From assembly GCF_000214215.1 (NCBI RefSeq), contig NC_015559.1:1054001-1118000 (forward strand): DNA of 64,000 nt, written 5' to 3'. Numbering within the stretch: the stretch's first letter is position 1; every line of letters starts with the position of its first letter. The position numbers and the translations under genes were made by a program. Source of the DNA: Marinomonas posidonica IVIA-Po-181 (GTDB taxonomy: Bacteria; Pseudomonadota; Gammaproteobacteria; Pseudomonadales; Marinomonadaceae). Below are positions 1 to 11,481 of the stretch, one piece after another. The notes under the pieces are model-generated. The model saw only the letters and a list, made by a program, of their open reading frames with translations. It was not told the origin of the DNA and made no database searches.

Positions 1-1305
<1,305 letters not shown>

Positions 1306-1360
1306 CTATTATAGGCAAAAGCAAGACGGTAATACAGGGATATGAGGCTAGGTTAAGCAT

Positions 1361-1400
1361 AAAAAAAGCCCAGTATTGTCATTTCGACAATACTGGGCTT
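1361..1400 (-). terminator. Rho-independent terminator of icd
   Basis: A perfect 15-bp stem (AAGCCCAGTATTGTC and its complement) encloses a 5-nt loop. On the minus strand it is followed by a run of seven T. It lies 24 bp past the icd stop codon. Confidence 0.9.
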
Positions 1401-1423
1401 GGTATCGCTTGGTTAGCGAAAAC

Positions 1424-3643
1424 TTACAGTGATGCTAACGCTTGATTAAAGGTCGCGCTTGGGCGCATGATCTTAGCGACTTCGTCTAAGTTCATGTGGT
1501 AGTAACCAGTCAAGTTAGCGGCTTTGCCTTGCACTTCAGCCAATTCAGCAACGATCGTTGCTTCATTTTCTGTCAGAGCTTTGGCAAGTGGTGCGAATTT
1601 CGCCGCAAGCTCTGCATTGTCAGATTGTGCTGCCAATTCTTGAGCCCAGTACATGGCTAGGTAGAAGTGGCTGCCGCGGTTGTCGATCTCACCTGTTTTA
1701 CGAGATGGTGACTTGTTGGTATCAAGCAATTTCCCCGTTGCTTTGTCTAGACAGTTTGCCAAGACTTTTGCTTTTTCGTTGTTGTGCTTGATGCCAAGCT
1801 CTTCAAACGAAACGGCAACGGCAAGGAATTCGCCTAGGGAGTCCCAACGAAGGTGGTTTTCTTCCATTAATTGCTGAACGTGTTTTGGTGCAGAACCACC
1901 CGCGCCTGTTTCATACATACCACCGCCATTTAGCATTGGCACGATAGATAGCATTTTAGCAGACGTACCAAGCTCCATGATTGGGAACAAGTCGGTTAGG
2001 TAATCACGTAATACGTTACCAGTCACAGAAATCGTATCTTGACCACGTACAATGCGCTCCATAGAGAAACGGATCGCTTCGTTGTAAGGCATAATATGGA
2101 TGTCTAAGCCATTTAGATCGTGCTCTTGTAAGTACTTCTCAACTTTTATACGCAGTTGAGCGTCATGAGCACGTTCTTCTTCAAGCCAGAAGACAGCGGG
2201 TGTATTGGATTGACGTGCACGAGTAACACCCAGTTTCACCCAGTCACGGATTGGTGCGTCTTTGGTTTGACAAGCACGCCAAATATCACCTTGCTCTACG
2301 TCGTGTTGCATCAACACATTGCCTTGCTCATCAACAACGCGCATAGTGCCGTTAGCTGGTAATTCAAATGTCTTATCATGTGAGCCGTATTCTTCGGCTT
2401 TCTGTGCCATCAAGCCAACGTTTGGTACTGTGCCCATGGTTACAGGGTCAAAAGCACCGTTGGTTTTACAGAAGTTAATGACTTCTTGGTAAATGCGCGC
2501 GTAAGTACTTTCTGGCATGACTGCTTTAGCATCATGAGCTTTGCCGTCACGGCCCCACATTTTACCTGAATTACGGATCATCGCCGGCATAGAGGCATCG
2601 ACAATCACGTCGCTTGGTACGTGAAGGTTGGTAATGCCTTTATCAGAATCCACCATCGCAAGTTCTGGACGTGAAGTGTATACGTCTTGGATTGCTTGTT
2701 TGATTTCTTCTTGCTGTGCTTCTGGAAGTGTTTTGATCTTGTCGTAAACACTACCTAGACCGTTATTTGGGTTAACGCCGATTTCTTTAAAAAGTTCACC
2801 GTATTTTTCAAACACGTCTTTGTAGAAAACCGTAACCGCGTGACCAAAAACGATCGGGTGTGACACCTTCATCATGGTGGCTTTAACGTGCAAAGACCAC
2901 ATGATGTCGTTGTCTTTTGCATCTTGTAGCGTTTGTTCGAAGAAAGCGCGCAGTGACTTGCTGCTCATGTTCATGCTGTCTAGTACTTCACCAGCAATCA
3001 AAGGTAAGGTTTTCTTCACTTCAACAGAACCGTCTTGTCCAACGAATTCGATGCGAACAGTTTGGTCTTTTTCCATGGTGATAGATTGTTCAGAGGAGAA
3101 AAAATCACCGCCACGCATGTAGTCAGCGTGAGACGTTGAGGTTTTTTTCCATTTGCCCATGGAGTGAGGGTTTTTGCGAGCAAAGCCTTTTACGGCAGCA
3201 GGTGCGCGGCGGTCAGAGTTACCTTGACGAAGCACTGGGTTAACGGCACTACCAAGTATTTTAGCGTAACGTGCTTGAGCGTCTTTTTCCGCTTCTGTTG
3301 TTGGGTTCTCAGGGTACTCAGGCAGACCGTAGCCTTGTTCATTCAACTCTTTAATGGCTGCATACAGCTGAGGTAGAGAAGCACTGATATTTGGCAATTT
3401 AACGATGTTTGCTTCTGGAGAGGCGGTTAGCTCGCCTAGAAACTTAAGGCCATCTGCAGCTTGTTTGTCAGCCGGTAGAGTGTCAGAAAAAGCAGAGATG
3501 ATACGGCTCGCTAAAGAGATATCCGTTAATTCTAGTTCGATGTCTGCTTCTTTTGCGAAGGTGCCAAAAATTGGCAGCAAAGACGATGTTGCTAATGCTG
3601 GTGCTTCATCGGTCAACGTGTAGTAGATGGTTTGTTTCGACAT
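1424..3643 (-). CDS. icd: Monomeric NADP-dependent isocitrate dehydrogenase
   Basis: This cytoplasmic TCA-cycle enzyme oxidises isocitrate to 2-oxoglutarate with NADP. The 739-residue length and N-terminus ([19 protein letters not shown]) fit the large monomeric class (about 740 residues), not the ~415-residue homodimeric enzyme of E. coli. The stretch [20 protein letters not shown] near residue 145 is typical of the class. The start has a clean AGGGG ribosome site 7 nt upstream. A 220-bp gap containing the hflD terminator separates it from hflD, so it should have its own promoter, and it ends in its own terminator. Only this class is present in the window; a second dimeric enzyme elsewhere cannot be excluded. 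Confidence 0.96.
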   Translation of the reverse strand: MSKQTIYYTLTDEAPALATSSLLPIFGTFAKEADIELELTDISLASRIISAFSDTLPADKQAADGLKFLGELTASPEANIVKLPNISASLPQLYAAIKELNEQGYGLPEYPENPTTEAEKDAQARYAKILGSAVNPVLRQGNSDRRAPAAVKGFARKNPHSMGKWKKTSTSHADYMRGGDFFSSEQSITMEKDQTVRIEFVGQDGSVEVKKTLPLIAGEVLDSMNMSSKSLRAFFEQTLQDAKDNDIMWSLHVKATMMKVSHPIVFGHAVTVFYKDVFEKYGELFKEIGVNPNNGLGSVYDKIKTLPEAQQEEIKQAIQDVYTSRPELAMVDSDKGITNLHVPSDVIVDASMPAMIRNSGKMWGRDGKAHDAKAVMPESTYARIYQEVINFCKTNGAFDPVTMGTVPNVGLMAQKAEEYGSHDKTFELPANGTMRVVDEQGNVLMQHDVEQGDIWRACQTKDAPIRDWVKLGVTRARQSNTPAVFWLEEERAHDAQLRIKVEKYLQEHDLNGLDIHIMPYNEAIRFSMERIVRGQDTISVTGNVLRDYLTDLFPIMELGTSAKMLSIVPMLNGGGMYETGAGGSAPKHVQQLMEENHLRWDSLGEFLAVAVSFEELGIKHNNEKAKVLANCLDKATGKLLDTNKSPSRKTGEIDNRGSHFYLAMYWAQELAAQSDNAELAAKFAPLAKALTENEATIVAELAEVQGKAANLTGYYHMNLDEVAKIMRPSATFNQALASL

Positions 3644-3830
3644 GTAATTCCCCTAACATTTCAGGCGTTATGCCCATTGGATCGAAGATGACTTTAAGCC
3701 GCCATTCCTAATTTTAACAAAATTGAGATGGTTAAAAATTTGCCCGACATAGTAACGAAAAAATGCATTCAGAGATATCGGTTGCAAACTATACTCGTAA
3801 TTAACGCAACTTATTCTTGTGCATTTTCAA

Positions 3831-3865
3831 TCATTAAAAAAGGCCTTTACGACCTTTTTTAATGA
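3831..3865. terminator. Terminator hairpin after hflD
   Basis: The arms TCATTAAAAAAGG and CCTTTTTTAATGA are 13 bp and perfectly complementary, with a 9-nt loop. The A/T tracts lie inside the stem, so it could work in either direction. It directly abuts the hflD stop codon and is likely its terminator. Confidence 0.75.
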
Positions 3866-4495
3866 TTAACTACGTGACTCTAATGCGTTTAACAGTGCTT
3901 TTCGTTTAAAAATTAGGTGCCAGCGTTTGCCACCTAATTGGCGCCATAGCATGGCGGCCCTAACACCTGCCATTAAAATGGCGCGAACTTGGTTGGCGAC
4001 GTGAGCCTGTTGTAAAAAGCGACTGTCACCGTGCACTTGAATTCGAAATGGCAATGTACTGAGTGTGTCCTGATACATGCCCGAGATCGAGGCCATCATG
4101 TTTTCGTGTAGGACCGAATCGTAATGCTCTTTTTTGGCTGCGATCTGAGTAATTTGTTGGCCAATTTGAGACAGCATATCTGGGTACTTTGAGAGTTTGC
4201 TTTCAAGATGAATTAAACTGAGAGCGTACCTTAAGGTATTTGGGTTCACGCTGTTGCGATCTTTGCCAAGCGCTTTTCTGGTGATTTGACGTCCGATCGC
4301 AAGGTTGCTTTGGCAATCCCACTGTCCACCATAAATGTCTTCGGTACCGTCAGCATTGAGAATCAACACGCTGTCGATTAGGGGCTGAAGGTAGGTCTTA
4401 TCTACCTGGCCGGTTTTAGCCAGATTCGCGACCAGCTCCGCAGCTTGAAAAACGGCAGATAGGGCAATGGTTTGCTCTTTTTCTCTGTTACTCAC
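3866..4495 (-). CDS. hflD: Lysogenization regulator / high-frequency-lysogenization protein HflD homologue
   Basis: HflD is a small, mostly helical peripheral membrane protein that in E. coli binds phage lambda CII; its normal cellular role is unclear. The 209-residue product fits the family length (about 210). The N-terminal helix contains SAVFQAAELVANLAKTG, typical of the family, and the position directly downstream of mnmA supports the call. The start is GTG (GTGAGTAACAG), preceded by a GAGAAG ribosome site. Sixty-seven bases separate it from mnmA, so the two are probably cotranscribed. The tail is basic (FKRKALLNALESRS). Confidence 0.9.
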   Translation of the reverse strand: MSNREKEQTIALSAVFQAAELVANLAKTGQVDKTYLQPLIDSVLILNADGTEDIYGGQWDCQSNLAIGRQITRKALGKDRNSVNPNTLRYALSLIHLESKLSKYPDMLSQIGQQITQIAAKKEHYDSVLHENMMASISGMYQDTLSTLPFRIQVHGDSRFLQQAHVANQVRAILMAGVRAAMLWRQLGGKRWHLIFKRKALLNALESRS

Positions 4496-4562
4496 GTTGT
4501 CTTCTCTTTCTCTTTTTGCGTGTTATCAGGTGATGGAACTAAGGCTGCTTGTTGCGCCAAGA

Positions 4563-5684
4563 TTATTTATTAAAGGCAATGTTAATGATGCCGCCACCTA
4601 AGCATACATCATCCACATAAAATACCACGGACTGTCCGGGGGTGATGGCTCTTTGTGGTTCTTTAAACGAGACTTCCACTCGCCCATCGGCTAGTTCGTT
4701 CATCGTGCATTCTTGATCTGGCTGACGGTAACGGCATTTTGCTTTGCAGGTCAGCGGGAAGGTCGGTTTTTCTCGCGCCACCCAATCAAAGTTATCGGCA
4801 ATTAAATGGGTTTTGAACAAGGATTCATGTTGGCCACCTTGAGTGACCATCAGTACATTGCGCTGCAAATCTTTTTCCACCACGTACCAAGGGTCATCTG
4901 AATAATTGGCCAGACCACCTATGCCTAGGCCTTGACGCTGACCTATCGTGTGGTACATCAGGCCGTGATGGCGGCCAATTGTATCGCCTTCGAGTGTTTC
5001 GATGTCGCCTGGTTGGGCGGGCAAATACTGTTCAAGAAAGTCTTTAAAACGACGTTCACCAATGAAGCAAATGCCTGTGCTGTCTTTTTTGTTGTGGGTG
5101 ATTAGGTCGTGTTCTTCTGCCAAACGACGCACTTCTGGTTTTTCTAATTCCCCGACGGGGAAAAGCGATTTGGCAATTTCGTCTTTTCCAACCGCGTGCA
5201 AAAAGTAGCTTTGATCTTTGTTGTTGTCTAAGCCTTTTAGCAAGATTGGCTCGCCATCTTGCTCGCCGCGTCTTACATAATGGCCTGTGGCGATGAAGTC
5301 TGCGCCCAACGCCACAGCGTATTCAAGGAAGGCTTTGAATTTGATTTCCTTGTTACACAAGATGTCTGGGTTAGGGGTTCGACCTGCTTTGTATTCGGCT
5401 AAGAAGTGTTCAAAAACATTGTCCCAGTACTCAGCAGCAAAGTTGGCGGTATGGAGTTTGATGCCTAATTTATCGCTTACCGCTTGGGCATCGGCTAAAT
5501 CTTCTTTGGCAGTACAGTACTCTGTGCCATCATCTTCATCCCAGTTCTTCATGAACAGGCCTTCAACCTGATAACCCTGCTGCATTAAAATTAAAGCTGA
5601 TACAGAGGAGTCAACACCGCCTGACATACCGACGATGACTTTTTGGGCGCTGTTTGCGTTGTTGGCAAGGGAGCTGTCGTTCAT
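4563..5684 (-). CDS. mnmA: tRNA-specific 2-thiouridylase MnmA
   Basis: MnmA adenylates and thiolates U34 of tRNA Lys, Glu and Gln, taking sulfur from the Tus relay. I place the start at the ATG at 5684 ([10 protein letters not shown], 373 residues), with AGAG upstream. The open frame runs further, to 5786, but those residues do not look like the family. The PP-loop GMSGGVDSS is at about residue 19. The two catalytic cysteines are in NPDILCNK (C110) and GICFIGE (C206). The sulfur donors TusBCDE are encoded 15 kb away in this window. It lies directly downstream of nudJ, as in E. coli. Confidence 0.96.
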   Translation of the reverse strand: MNDSSLANNANSAQKVIVGMSGGVDSSVSALILMQQGYQVEGLFMKNWDEDDGTEYCTAKEDLADAQAVSDKLGIKLHTANFAAEYWDNVFEHFLAEYKAGRTPNPDILCNKEIKFKAFLEYAVALGADFIATGHYVRRGEQDGEPILLKGLDNNKDQSYFLHAVGKDEIAKSLFPVGELEKPEVRRLAEEHDLITHNKKDSTGICFIGERRFKDFLEQYLPAQPGDIETLEGDTIGRHHGLMYHTIGQRQGLGIGGLANYSDDPWYVVEKDLQRNVLMVTQGGQHESLFKTHLIADNFDWVAREKPTFPLTCKAKCRYRQPDQECTMNELADGRVEVSFKEPQRAITPGQSVVFYVDDVCLGGGIINIAFNK

Positions 5685-5807
5685 TTTTTCTCTATTCTCA
5701 TTTTTAGAGAGGCCGAGCCTCAAATACATTCGTTGGTCGAAATTGTACCATTTTCGTTTCCATCGATGCGAATGGCTCAAAGGCATTGATGGTTTATTCC
5801 TATCTTT

Positions 5808-6278
5808 TTAACGATTTTCTGGTATTAAAAACTGATTCGACAAAAACGCTAAAGGCATTGTGGGTTTGTTTTGTGAATCTTCAATGCAGGCATTAATAAG
5901 TGGGCTGCGATGGGGAAAGCTTTGTATTTCGTCCCAGCTAAGCCAATGTGACGAGAGAATGTCGTCGTCAAGTTGATCACTGATATGTTGAACTGGGCGG
6001 CATAGAATGCACAGTCTATGGTAAGTGTCGGCGCCTTTGTAAGGGGTAAAAGCATATAAGCCGACTAGGCCGATGGGTTCTACTAGCCAGCCAGATTCCT
6101 CTTGTGTTTCTCGAATGACAGCTTGCAGCACGTCCTCGTTATTTTCGACGTGTCCGGCTGGCTGGTTGAGTACGATTTGATTGTCCTGCCATTCTTTTAC
6201 TATGAGGTACTTTTGATCTTTCTGGACGAGAGCCGCGACGGTTAGGTGCGGTAGCCTGTTTCTTTCTTTGTTGTTCAA
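5808..6278 (-). CDS. nudJ: Nudix hydrolase NudJ-like (HMP-PP / nucleotide phosphatase)
   Basis: The Nudix box is clear: [22 protein letters not shown] matches GX5EX7REUXEEXGU, with the metal-binding glutamates intact. In E. coli NudJ hydrolyses the thiamine precursor HMP-PP and some nucleoside di- and triphosphates; substrates here are inferred from position and similarity. The 156-residue length fits the family. The first 140 bases overlap the 3' end of rluE in another frame, and the N-terminal beta strand (LTVAALVQ) lies inside the overlap, so the long overlap seems genuine. It is followed closely by mnmA on the same strand, as in E. coli. Confidence 0.9.
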   Translation of the reverse strand: MNNKERNRLPHLTVAALVQKDQKYLIVKEWQDNQIVLNQPAGHVENNEDVLQAVIRETQEESGWLVEPIGLVGLYAFTPYKGADTYHRLCILCRPVQHISDQLDDDILSSHWLSWDEIQSFPHRSPLINACIEDSQNKPTMPLAFLSNQFLIPENR

Positions 6279-6849
6279 ACTGGTGAACCTCGTGTTGCAA
6301 TTCGCTTGTGGTATCCGTGTATTGCCATTCTCCTGGTGCTAGATCATCGAGCGAGTATGGGCCGATGGCGTAGCGGATTAGTCTAAGGGTTGGGAATCCA
6401 ACGGCGGCCGTCATGCGTCGTACCTGGCGGTTCTTTCCTTCCTGTATTTGCAGACTGAGCCAGCTGGTGGGAATGTTTTTACGCTCTCTTACAGGGGGAT
6501 TTCTCGGCCAAATACTGGGTTCAGTCATATGCTCTGCTTGAGCCGGTTTTGTGAGGCCGTCTTTTAACTCAATGCCTAGTCTAAGTTGCTCAAGTGCTTG
6601 GTCTGATATGTCGCCTTCGACTTGCACCCAATAGGTTTTAGGCATTTTGAATCTTGGGGACGCAATCAAGTGTTGCAATGGGCCCTGATTGGTCAGCAAT
6701 AATAAGCCTTCAGAATCATAGTCTAAGCGTCCCGCCGAGTAAAAATCTGGCGCATCAATAAAACCGGCGAGGCTCGTTTTTTCGCCTTCAGAGGTAAACT
6801 GACTTAATACTTGGAAAGGTTTGTTAAACTTAATTAAATGGTTTGGCAT
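6139..6849 (-). CDS. rluE: 23S rRNA pseudouridine synthase RluE
   Basis: RluE isomerises U2457 of 23S rRNA. The catalytic motif [16 protein letters not shown] contains the invariant Asp near residue 43, and the conserved [10 protein letters not shown] loop follows near 140. The family core ends at about residue 180 ([10 protein letters not shown]). The rest is a 50-residue tail rich in K, R, S and P, encoded partly over the start of nudJ in a different frame. E. coli RluE is 217 residues, so the 236 residues here reflect a longer tail. An S4 domain is absent, as expected for RluE. It probably starts the run rluE-nudJ-mnmA-hflD. Confidence 0.93.
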   Translation of the reverse strand: MPNHLIKFNKPFQVLSQFTSEGEKTSLAGFIDAPDFYSAGRLDYDSEGLLLLTNQGPLQHLIASPRFKMPKTYWVQVEGDISDQALEQLRLGIELKDGLTKPAQAEHMTEPSIWPRNPPVRERKNIPTSWLSLQIQEGKNRQVRRMTAAVGFPTLRLIRYAIGPYSLDDLAPGEWQYTDTTSELQHEVHQFEQQRKKQATAPNRRGSRPERSKVPHSKRMAGQSNRTQPASRTRRK

Positions 6850-6896
6850 GTTTGGACTAAAGATTTACTCTCTCGATAAATAGGAGACAAACAAAA

Positions 6897-6929
6897 ATAT
6901 CTTACTTCTGCTGAATGGAAGTAAGATAT
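6897..6929 (-). terminator. Terminator hairpin of the cold-shock gene
   Basis: Twelve perfect base pairs (ATATCTTACTTC with its complement) enclose a 9-nt loop. On the minus strand the stem is followed by TTTTTG. It lies 43 bp downstream of the csp stop codon. Confidence 0.8.
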
Positions 6930-6972
6930 CAAAGTTGGCCCCAAATATCGACGATGATAATAGCGGCGTTGC

Positions 6973-7254
6973 TTAGGCGGGTTGGGTTTCTTTCTTGGGT
7001 TCTTCTTTTAGTAGATTCTCATTTGCTGGTGGTTTATTGTTCACTTCGGTCGAGATGGGGTTTATTTCGATCGCGTGTAAGCCTCGCTCTCCTGGTTCAA
7101 CGTCAAAGGTAACGGCTTGACCTGCTTTTAAGGTTTTATAGCCTTCAACATTGATAGCGGAATAATGAATAAACAAGTCTTCGTTGAAATCCTCAGACAC
7201 AATAAAGCCATAGCCTTTCGCATTATTGAACCACTTTACAGATCCGTGATGCAT
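6973..7254 (-). CDS. Cold-shock domain protein (CspD-like) with C-terminal extension
   Basis: A 93-residue single-stranded nucleic-acid-binding protein. RNP1 (KGYGFI, residues 13-18) and RNP2 (LFIHY, residues 27-31) are intact. The cold-shock fold ends near residue 67. A charged, proline-rich tail of about 26 residues follows (from VNNKPPANENLL), which ordinary 68-70-residue Csp proteins lack. Divergent placement next to clpS is the usual setting of cspD, a replication inhibitor in stationary-phase E. coli, but function here is inferred. The start has AAGGAG 7 nt upstream. Confidence 0.92.
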   Translation of the reverse strand: MHHGSVKWFNNAKGYGFIVSEDFNEDLFIHYSAINVEGYKTLKAGQAVTFDVEPGERGLHAIEINPISTEVNNKPPANENLLKEEPKKETQPA

Positions 7255-7567
7255 GAGTCACTCCTTATCCACTCAAGATATTAAATCGCTATTTAAGTTT
7301 GCTTTGGCCTGCCTTTGTCATCGGCTTTTTGGCGGCTTCAGCATTATCTGTTCAGGGTAGAATGCTAAATAAGTGCAAACTGTTTTTTATTAAACAGTGT
7401 TAAAATCAACCTTAATAAGCATTGATTGCACTTTTAGTTACCCTAATAATGAGCGTAGAAGCCGTTTTGGGATTTGTAAAATCCAAGTGCGAATGTGTAG
7501 CGTAAATAAGTGGTAATGAGTCAAATTTGGCAAATTACGTGAAAAATTGTAGCCTCAGAGGCATAGA
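7255..7567. other. Divergent intergenic region between csp and clpS
   Basis: This 313-bp AT-rich stretch must carry both promoters. It contains a small inverted repeat, ACTGTTT...AAACAGT (7379-7398, 6-nt loop), of unknown role. I see no reading frame and no clear sigma-70 pair. Confidence 0.5.
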
Positions 7568-7915
7568 ATGATTGTAAATCAGCAAATTAGACTAACATCA
7601 GAAGATGAGCAGCATGGTCATTCTGGTATAGCGATTGCGCCAGAAGAAACAGAATTAAAACCACCATCCATGTATCAGGTGGTGTTATTTAATGATGATT
7701 ATACGCCAATGGATTTTGTCGTATTTGTATTACAGCGTTTTTTTTCAATGGATGGAGAGAAAGCTAATCAGGTAATGTTAGAAGTGCATACCAAGGGGAA
7801 AGGTGTCTGTGGCATTTATCCTTTTGATATTGCGGAAACGAAAGTGGCAATGGTTCAACAGTTCGTAGAGCAAAACGAGCACCCCTTAATGTGCGACCTA
7901 CAAAAGGTTGACTGA
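7568..7915 (+). CDS. clpS: ATP-dependent Clp protease adaptor ClpS
   Basis: ClpS delivers N-degron substrates (N-terminal Leu, Phe, Tyr, Trp) to ClpAP. The 115-residue product has a flexible N-terminal arm of about 35 residues and the folded core from [18 protein letters not shown], including the NDDYTPM segment that forms the substrate pocket. The motif [17 protein letters not shown] is also present. clpA follows 20 bp downstream on the same strand with its own ribosome site. With aat 3 kb away, the window holds adaptor, unfoldase and N-end transferase of one degradation route. Confidence 0.97.
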   Translation: MIVNQQIRLTSEDEQHGHSGIAIAPEETELKPPSMYQVVLFNDDYTPMDFVVFVLQRFFSMDGEKANQVMLEVHTKGKGVCGIYPFDIAETKVAMVQQFVEQNEHPLMCDLQKVD

Positions 7916-7935
7916 TTCAGAGAGAGGGAATAGCA

Positions 7936-10188
7936 ATGTTAGATAAAGAACTAGAGCAAACCCTGAATACAGCTTTTAAAGCGGCCCGAGACAAACGTCA
8001 TGAGTTTATGACGGTAGAGCATTTGTTGTTAGCACTCATTGAAAACGGTGCGGCCTCCAATGTGCTGAAGGCCTGTGGCGTGAATTTAGAGACTTTGAGT
8101 AACGAGCTCGAAGAGTTTGTCAACAGTACAACCCCCTTGATTCCTGAAGATGATGAAGAACGTGAGGTTCAGCCAACTCTTGGTTTTCAGCGTGTGCTAC
8201 AGCGAGCAGTTTTCCATGTTCAATCTTCAGGTAAGCGCGAAGTAACCGGCGCCAATGTGTTGGTGGCTATTTTTAGTGAACAAGAAAGTCAAACTGTTTA
8301 CCTGTTAAAGCGTCATGGCGTCGCGCGTATTGATGTGGTCAATTATGTGGCTCACGGCATTTCTAAGCTAGGTGACTCTTCTGAGGAAGTGGATCAAGAA
8401 GAAGATGCGGAAGATACCAGTACGGCACCTTTGCAAAAATTTGCTTTGAATCTGAATGAAGAAGCCAAGAATGGCAAAATTGATAAATTGATTGGTCGTG
8501 AATACGAGGTTGAACGCGTTATTCAGACTTTATCCCGTCGTCGAAAAAACAATCCTTTGCTTGTGGGGGAGTCGGGCGTCGGTAAAACGGCCATTGCTGA
8601 AGGCTTGGCTAAGCGCATTGTTGATGGGCAAGTGCCCGATGTCATTGCGGATGGCGTGGTTTACTCTCTGGATTTAGGGGCATTACTGGCCGGAACGAAA
8701 TATCGCGGTGACTTTGAGAAACGCTTGAAGCAATTACTAGGCGAGTTGAAGAAACTGCCTAATGCGATTCTGTTTATTGATGAAATACACACCATCATAG
8801 GTGCGGGTGCCGCCTCTGGTGGGGTGATGGATGCGTCGAACTTATTGAAGCCTGTACTTAGTTCGGGTGGTTTGCGTTGCATTGGTTCAACGACCTTCCA
8901 AGAGTTTCGTGGTGTGTTTGAAAAAGATCATGCGCTCGCTCGTCGTTTTCAGAAAATTGATGTAAACGAGCCAAGCGTGGACGATACTTATCAAATTCTC
9001 AAAGGCATTATAGGGGCGTTTGAAGAGCACCATCAAATCAAATACGAAGAGCCTGCTTTGTTGGCGGCAGCAGAGCTTGCTCAGCGCTATGTGACGGATC
9101 GTCATATGCCAGATAAGGCCATCGATGTGGTGGATGAAGCTGGCGCGTATCAGCGCTTACAACCAGAAGATAAGCGCAAAGCCGTGATTACCGTAGCGGA
9201 TATCGAAGACATTGTTTCCAAAATAGCGCGAGTGCCAGTGAAAGCGGTGAATTCCGATGATAGGCAGGTGCTGTCAAACTTAGAGCGTAATTTGAAAATG
9301 GTGGTGTTTGGACAGGACAATGCCATCGATTCATTGTCGTCTGCGATCAAATTGTCTCGTGCAGGTCTAAAGGCAGAGCAAAAACCCATTGGTTCATTCT
9401 TAATGGCGGGGCCAACCGGGGTCGGTAAAACTGAGGTGACTAAGCAGCTGGCCAAACAATTGGGCTTAGAGCTAATCCGCTTTGATATGTCGGAATATAT
9501 GGAGCGCCATGCGGTGTCTCGTTTGATTGGTGCGCCGCCGGGCTATGTTGGCTTTGATCAAGGTGGTCTGTTAACGGAAGCGGTTACCAAGAACCCCCAC
9601 AGTGTTGTTCTATTAGATGAGATTGAGAAAGCTCACCCTGAAGTCTTTAATCTGTTATTGCAGGTGATGGATCATGGGACTTTGACGGACAATAATGGTC
9701 GCAAAGCCGACTTCCGTAATGTGATTTTGATTATGACCTCAAATGCAGGGGCCGAAGAGTTGGCACGTCGTTCTATTGGTTTCTCTAACCAAGACAACTC
9801 GACCGATGGTATGGAAGTCATCAACCGAACCTTCACACCAGAGTTTAGAAACCGTCTGGATGCTGTTATTCAGTTCCAGCAGTTGGATGAGCGCATTATC
9901 TTCAACGTGGTGGATAAGTTCCTTGTGGAGCTTCAGGCGCAATTGGACCCGAAAGGTGTCTTGTTGGATGTGTCTGATATGGCGCGAGGCTGGTTGGCTC
10001 ACAAGGGCTATGATAGACAAATGGGTGCCCGACCAATGGCAAGGGTGATTCAAGAGCACTTGAAGAAACCTTTGGCCGATCAGATACTGTTTGGTGATCT
10101 AAATGAGGGTGGCACAGTCAAAGTGACATTGGATGAAAAGAAAGATGAGCTCAAATTTGAGGTCATCAAAGAAGCGGTGGTGCATTAA
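7936..10188 (+). CDS. clpA: ATP-dependent Clp protease ATP-binding subunit ClpA
   Basis: ClpA is the AAA+ unfoldase that threads substrates into ClpP. The 750 residues show the Clp-N repeat domain (about 1-145), a first AAA module with Walker A GESGVGKT near residue 210 and Walker B LFIDEIHT, and a second with GPTGVGKT near 492 followed by [14 protein letters not shown]. The length fits ClpA (about 755), and the ClpB middle coiled coil is absent. AGAGAGGG precedes the ATG. It ends just before a strong hairpin terminator and is convergent with infA. Confidence 0.98.
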   Translation: MLDKELEQTLNTAFKAARDKRHEFMTVEHLLLALIENGAASNVLKACGVNLETLSNELEEFVNSTTPLIPEDDEEREVQPTLGFQRVLQRAVFHVQSSGKREVTGANVLVAIFSEQESQTVYLLKRHGVARIDVVNYVAHGISKLGDSSEEVDQEEDAEDTSTAPLQKFALNLNEEAKNGKIDKLIGREYEVERVIQTLSRRRKNNPLLVGESGVGKTAIAEGLAKRIVDGQVPDVIADGVVYSLDLGALLAGTKYRGDFEKRLKQLLGELKKLPNAILFIDEIHTIIGAGAASGGVMDASNLLKPVLSSGGLRCIGSTTFQEFRGVFEKDHALARRFQKIDVNEPSVDDTYQILKGIIGAFEEHHQIKYEEPALLAAAELAQRYVTDRHMPDKAIDVVDEAGAYQRLQPEDKRKAVITVADIEDIVSKIARVPVKAVNSDDRQVLSNLERNLKMVVFGQDNAIDSLSSAIKLSRAGLKAEQKPIGSFLMAGPTGVGKTEVTKQLAKQLGLELIRFDMSEYMERHAVSRLIGAPPGYVGFDQGGLLTEAVTKNPHSVVLLDEIEKAHPEVFNLLLQVMDHGTLTDNNGRKADFRNVILIMTSNAGAEELARRSIGFSNQDNSTDGMEVINRTFTPEFRNRLDAVIQFQQLDERIIFNVVDKFLVELQAQLDPKGVLLDVSDMARGWLAHKGYDRQMGARPMARVIQEHLKKPLADQILFGDLNEGGTVKVTLDEKKDELKFEVIKEAVVH

Positions 10189-10213
10189 TCGTTTCGATTT
10201 CTTTAATTGAGCC

Positions 10214-10249
10214 AAAAAAAACCACAAGCCATTGGGTTGTGGTTTTTTT
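10214..10249. terminator. Bidirectional terminator between clpA and infA
   Basis: An A tract, ACCACAA, a loop, TTGTGGT and a T tract form one hairpin between two convergent genes. The stem is flanked by A on one side and T on the other, so it can act in both directions. Confidence 0.85.
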
Positions 10250-10284
10250 ATATCAATCTAGTGAATATTCAATGATTGACAGAA

Positions 10285-10503
10285 TTAACGAGCTCGGTAG
10301 ACGATGCGACCTTTTGATAGATCGTACGGTGTCAGTTCTACCTTAACTTTATCGCCTGTTAGGATTCGGATGTAGTTTTTGCGCATTTTTCCTGAGATGT
10401 GTGCAACAACAACGTGTCCATTTTCTAACTCGACGCGAAACATGGTATTAGGCAACGTATCAATGATAGTGCCTTCCATTTCTAAGCCTTCTTCTTTTGC
10501 CAC
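10285..10503 (-). CDS. infA: Translation initiation factor IF-1
   Basis: IF-1 binds the 30S A site during initiation. The 72-residue OB-fold protein is of canonical length and sequence ([11 protein letters not shown] at the start, KGRIVYRAR at the end). The start codon is GTG, with AGGA about 10 nt upstream. It is convergent to clpA and codirectional with aat, which is 228 bp upstream. Confidence 0.98.
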   Translation of the reverse strand: MAKEEGLEMEGTIIDTLPNTMFRVELENGHVVVAHISGKMRKNYIRILTGDKVKVELTPYDLSKGRIVYRAR

Positions 10504-10731
10504 AATATGTGTCCTATGGTGTTAACTTAATTTGGTTGGTAGGCGCCGACCTGAATTTGTTCGAGAGCAGTAAGCCTAGAAGAGACTTCTTAGCTTAGTG
10601 AGCGCTAAACGCATAAAACGGTCTCAAAAATGCTAAGAGCGATGTTTAGCAGCACCTGAAATTTTGTCGAGGCATATTTTGCCTAAAAACACGCCACAAG
10701 GCAAATTCCCTGTTTTATTTAGGGCTATTTT

Positions 10732-11481
10732 TTAGACATTAATTGGCTGTTTTTGCCCATTCTTTGAAAATTCTATCAATTTTTGGTTAATTTCAGGTTG
10801 AGGAATAAGGTCTTTAAGTTGTGAAATGAAGTGGTTTCTAGGGCTGAGATTGGCGCCTAATGAGAGTAGGTGGTCGGATTCTACCTGACAGTCTATGAGG
10901 GCGATGTGAAAGTCTTTTGCCTTGTCGCAAAAGGCTTTAAGTGCCATTTTAGAGGCATTTGGCTGCAATGAAAACATGGATTCACCGAAAAAAACTTGCC
11001 CCATCGCAACCCCGTAAAAGCCACCGACAAGCTGTTCTCCTTGCCATACTTCGACTGAATGAGCGAAGCCCAATTCATGAAGGCGAGAATAGGCTTGCTT
11101 AATATCATCTGAAATCCATGTTCCTTCGTTTTTGGCTCGTAAATCGGCGCAATGATGAATGACGGTGTGAAAAGCTTGATTGATCGAAAATTGCAAGTTC
11201 GATTTTTTTAAGGTTTTTTTAAGGGATTTTGCTAGGTGAAAATGATCGGGTGATAAGGTACAGCGTTGCTCTGGATGCCACCATAGAATGGGATCAGGTT
11301 CACTGTACCAGGGAAAAAAACCGTGCTGGTATAAATGGATGAGCCGTTGTGTCGACAAATCCCCACCCATAGCGGATAGTCCTTCTGGATCTTGAAGCGC
11401 TTTATGCGGCTGAGGGGTGTCATAAGGGGATTCAGAGAGAATCAACAACTCACATTCATCATTCGCAAGGACATCTGTCAT
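10732..11481 (-). CDS. aat: Leucyl/phenylalanyl-tRNA--protein transferase
   Basis: Aat adds Leu or Phe from charged tRNA to proteins beginning with Lys or Arg, making them ClpS/ClpAP substrates. The 249-residue product has the family hallmarks GLSAMGGDLS, GFFPWYSEPDPILWWHP and GGFYGVAMGQVFFGESMFS. In Pseudomonas and relatives the arginyl transferase gene ate usually lies between aat and infA; only 228 noncoding bases are here. The C-terminal tail (EINQKLIEFSKNGQKQPINV) is less conserved. The long upstream gap implies its own promoter. Confidence 0.97.
   Translation of the reverse strand: MTDVLANDECELLILSESPYDTPQPHKALQDPEGLSAMGGDLSTQRLIHLYQHGFFPWYSEPDPILWWHPEQRCTLSPDHFHLAKSLKKTLKKSNLQFSINQAFHTVIHHCADLRAKNEGTWISDDIKQAYSRLHELGFAHSVEVWQGEQLVGGFYGVAMGQVFFGESMFSLQPNASKMALKAFCDKAKDFHIALIDCQVESDHLLSLGANLSPRNHFISQLKDLIPQPEINQKLIEFSKNGQKQPINV

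Noticed and set aside
9150-10059. Long minus-strand and plus-strand frames inside clpA
   Set aside because: They are shadows of the strongly conserved ClpA frame, without ribosome sites.
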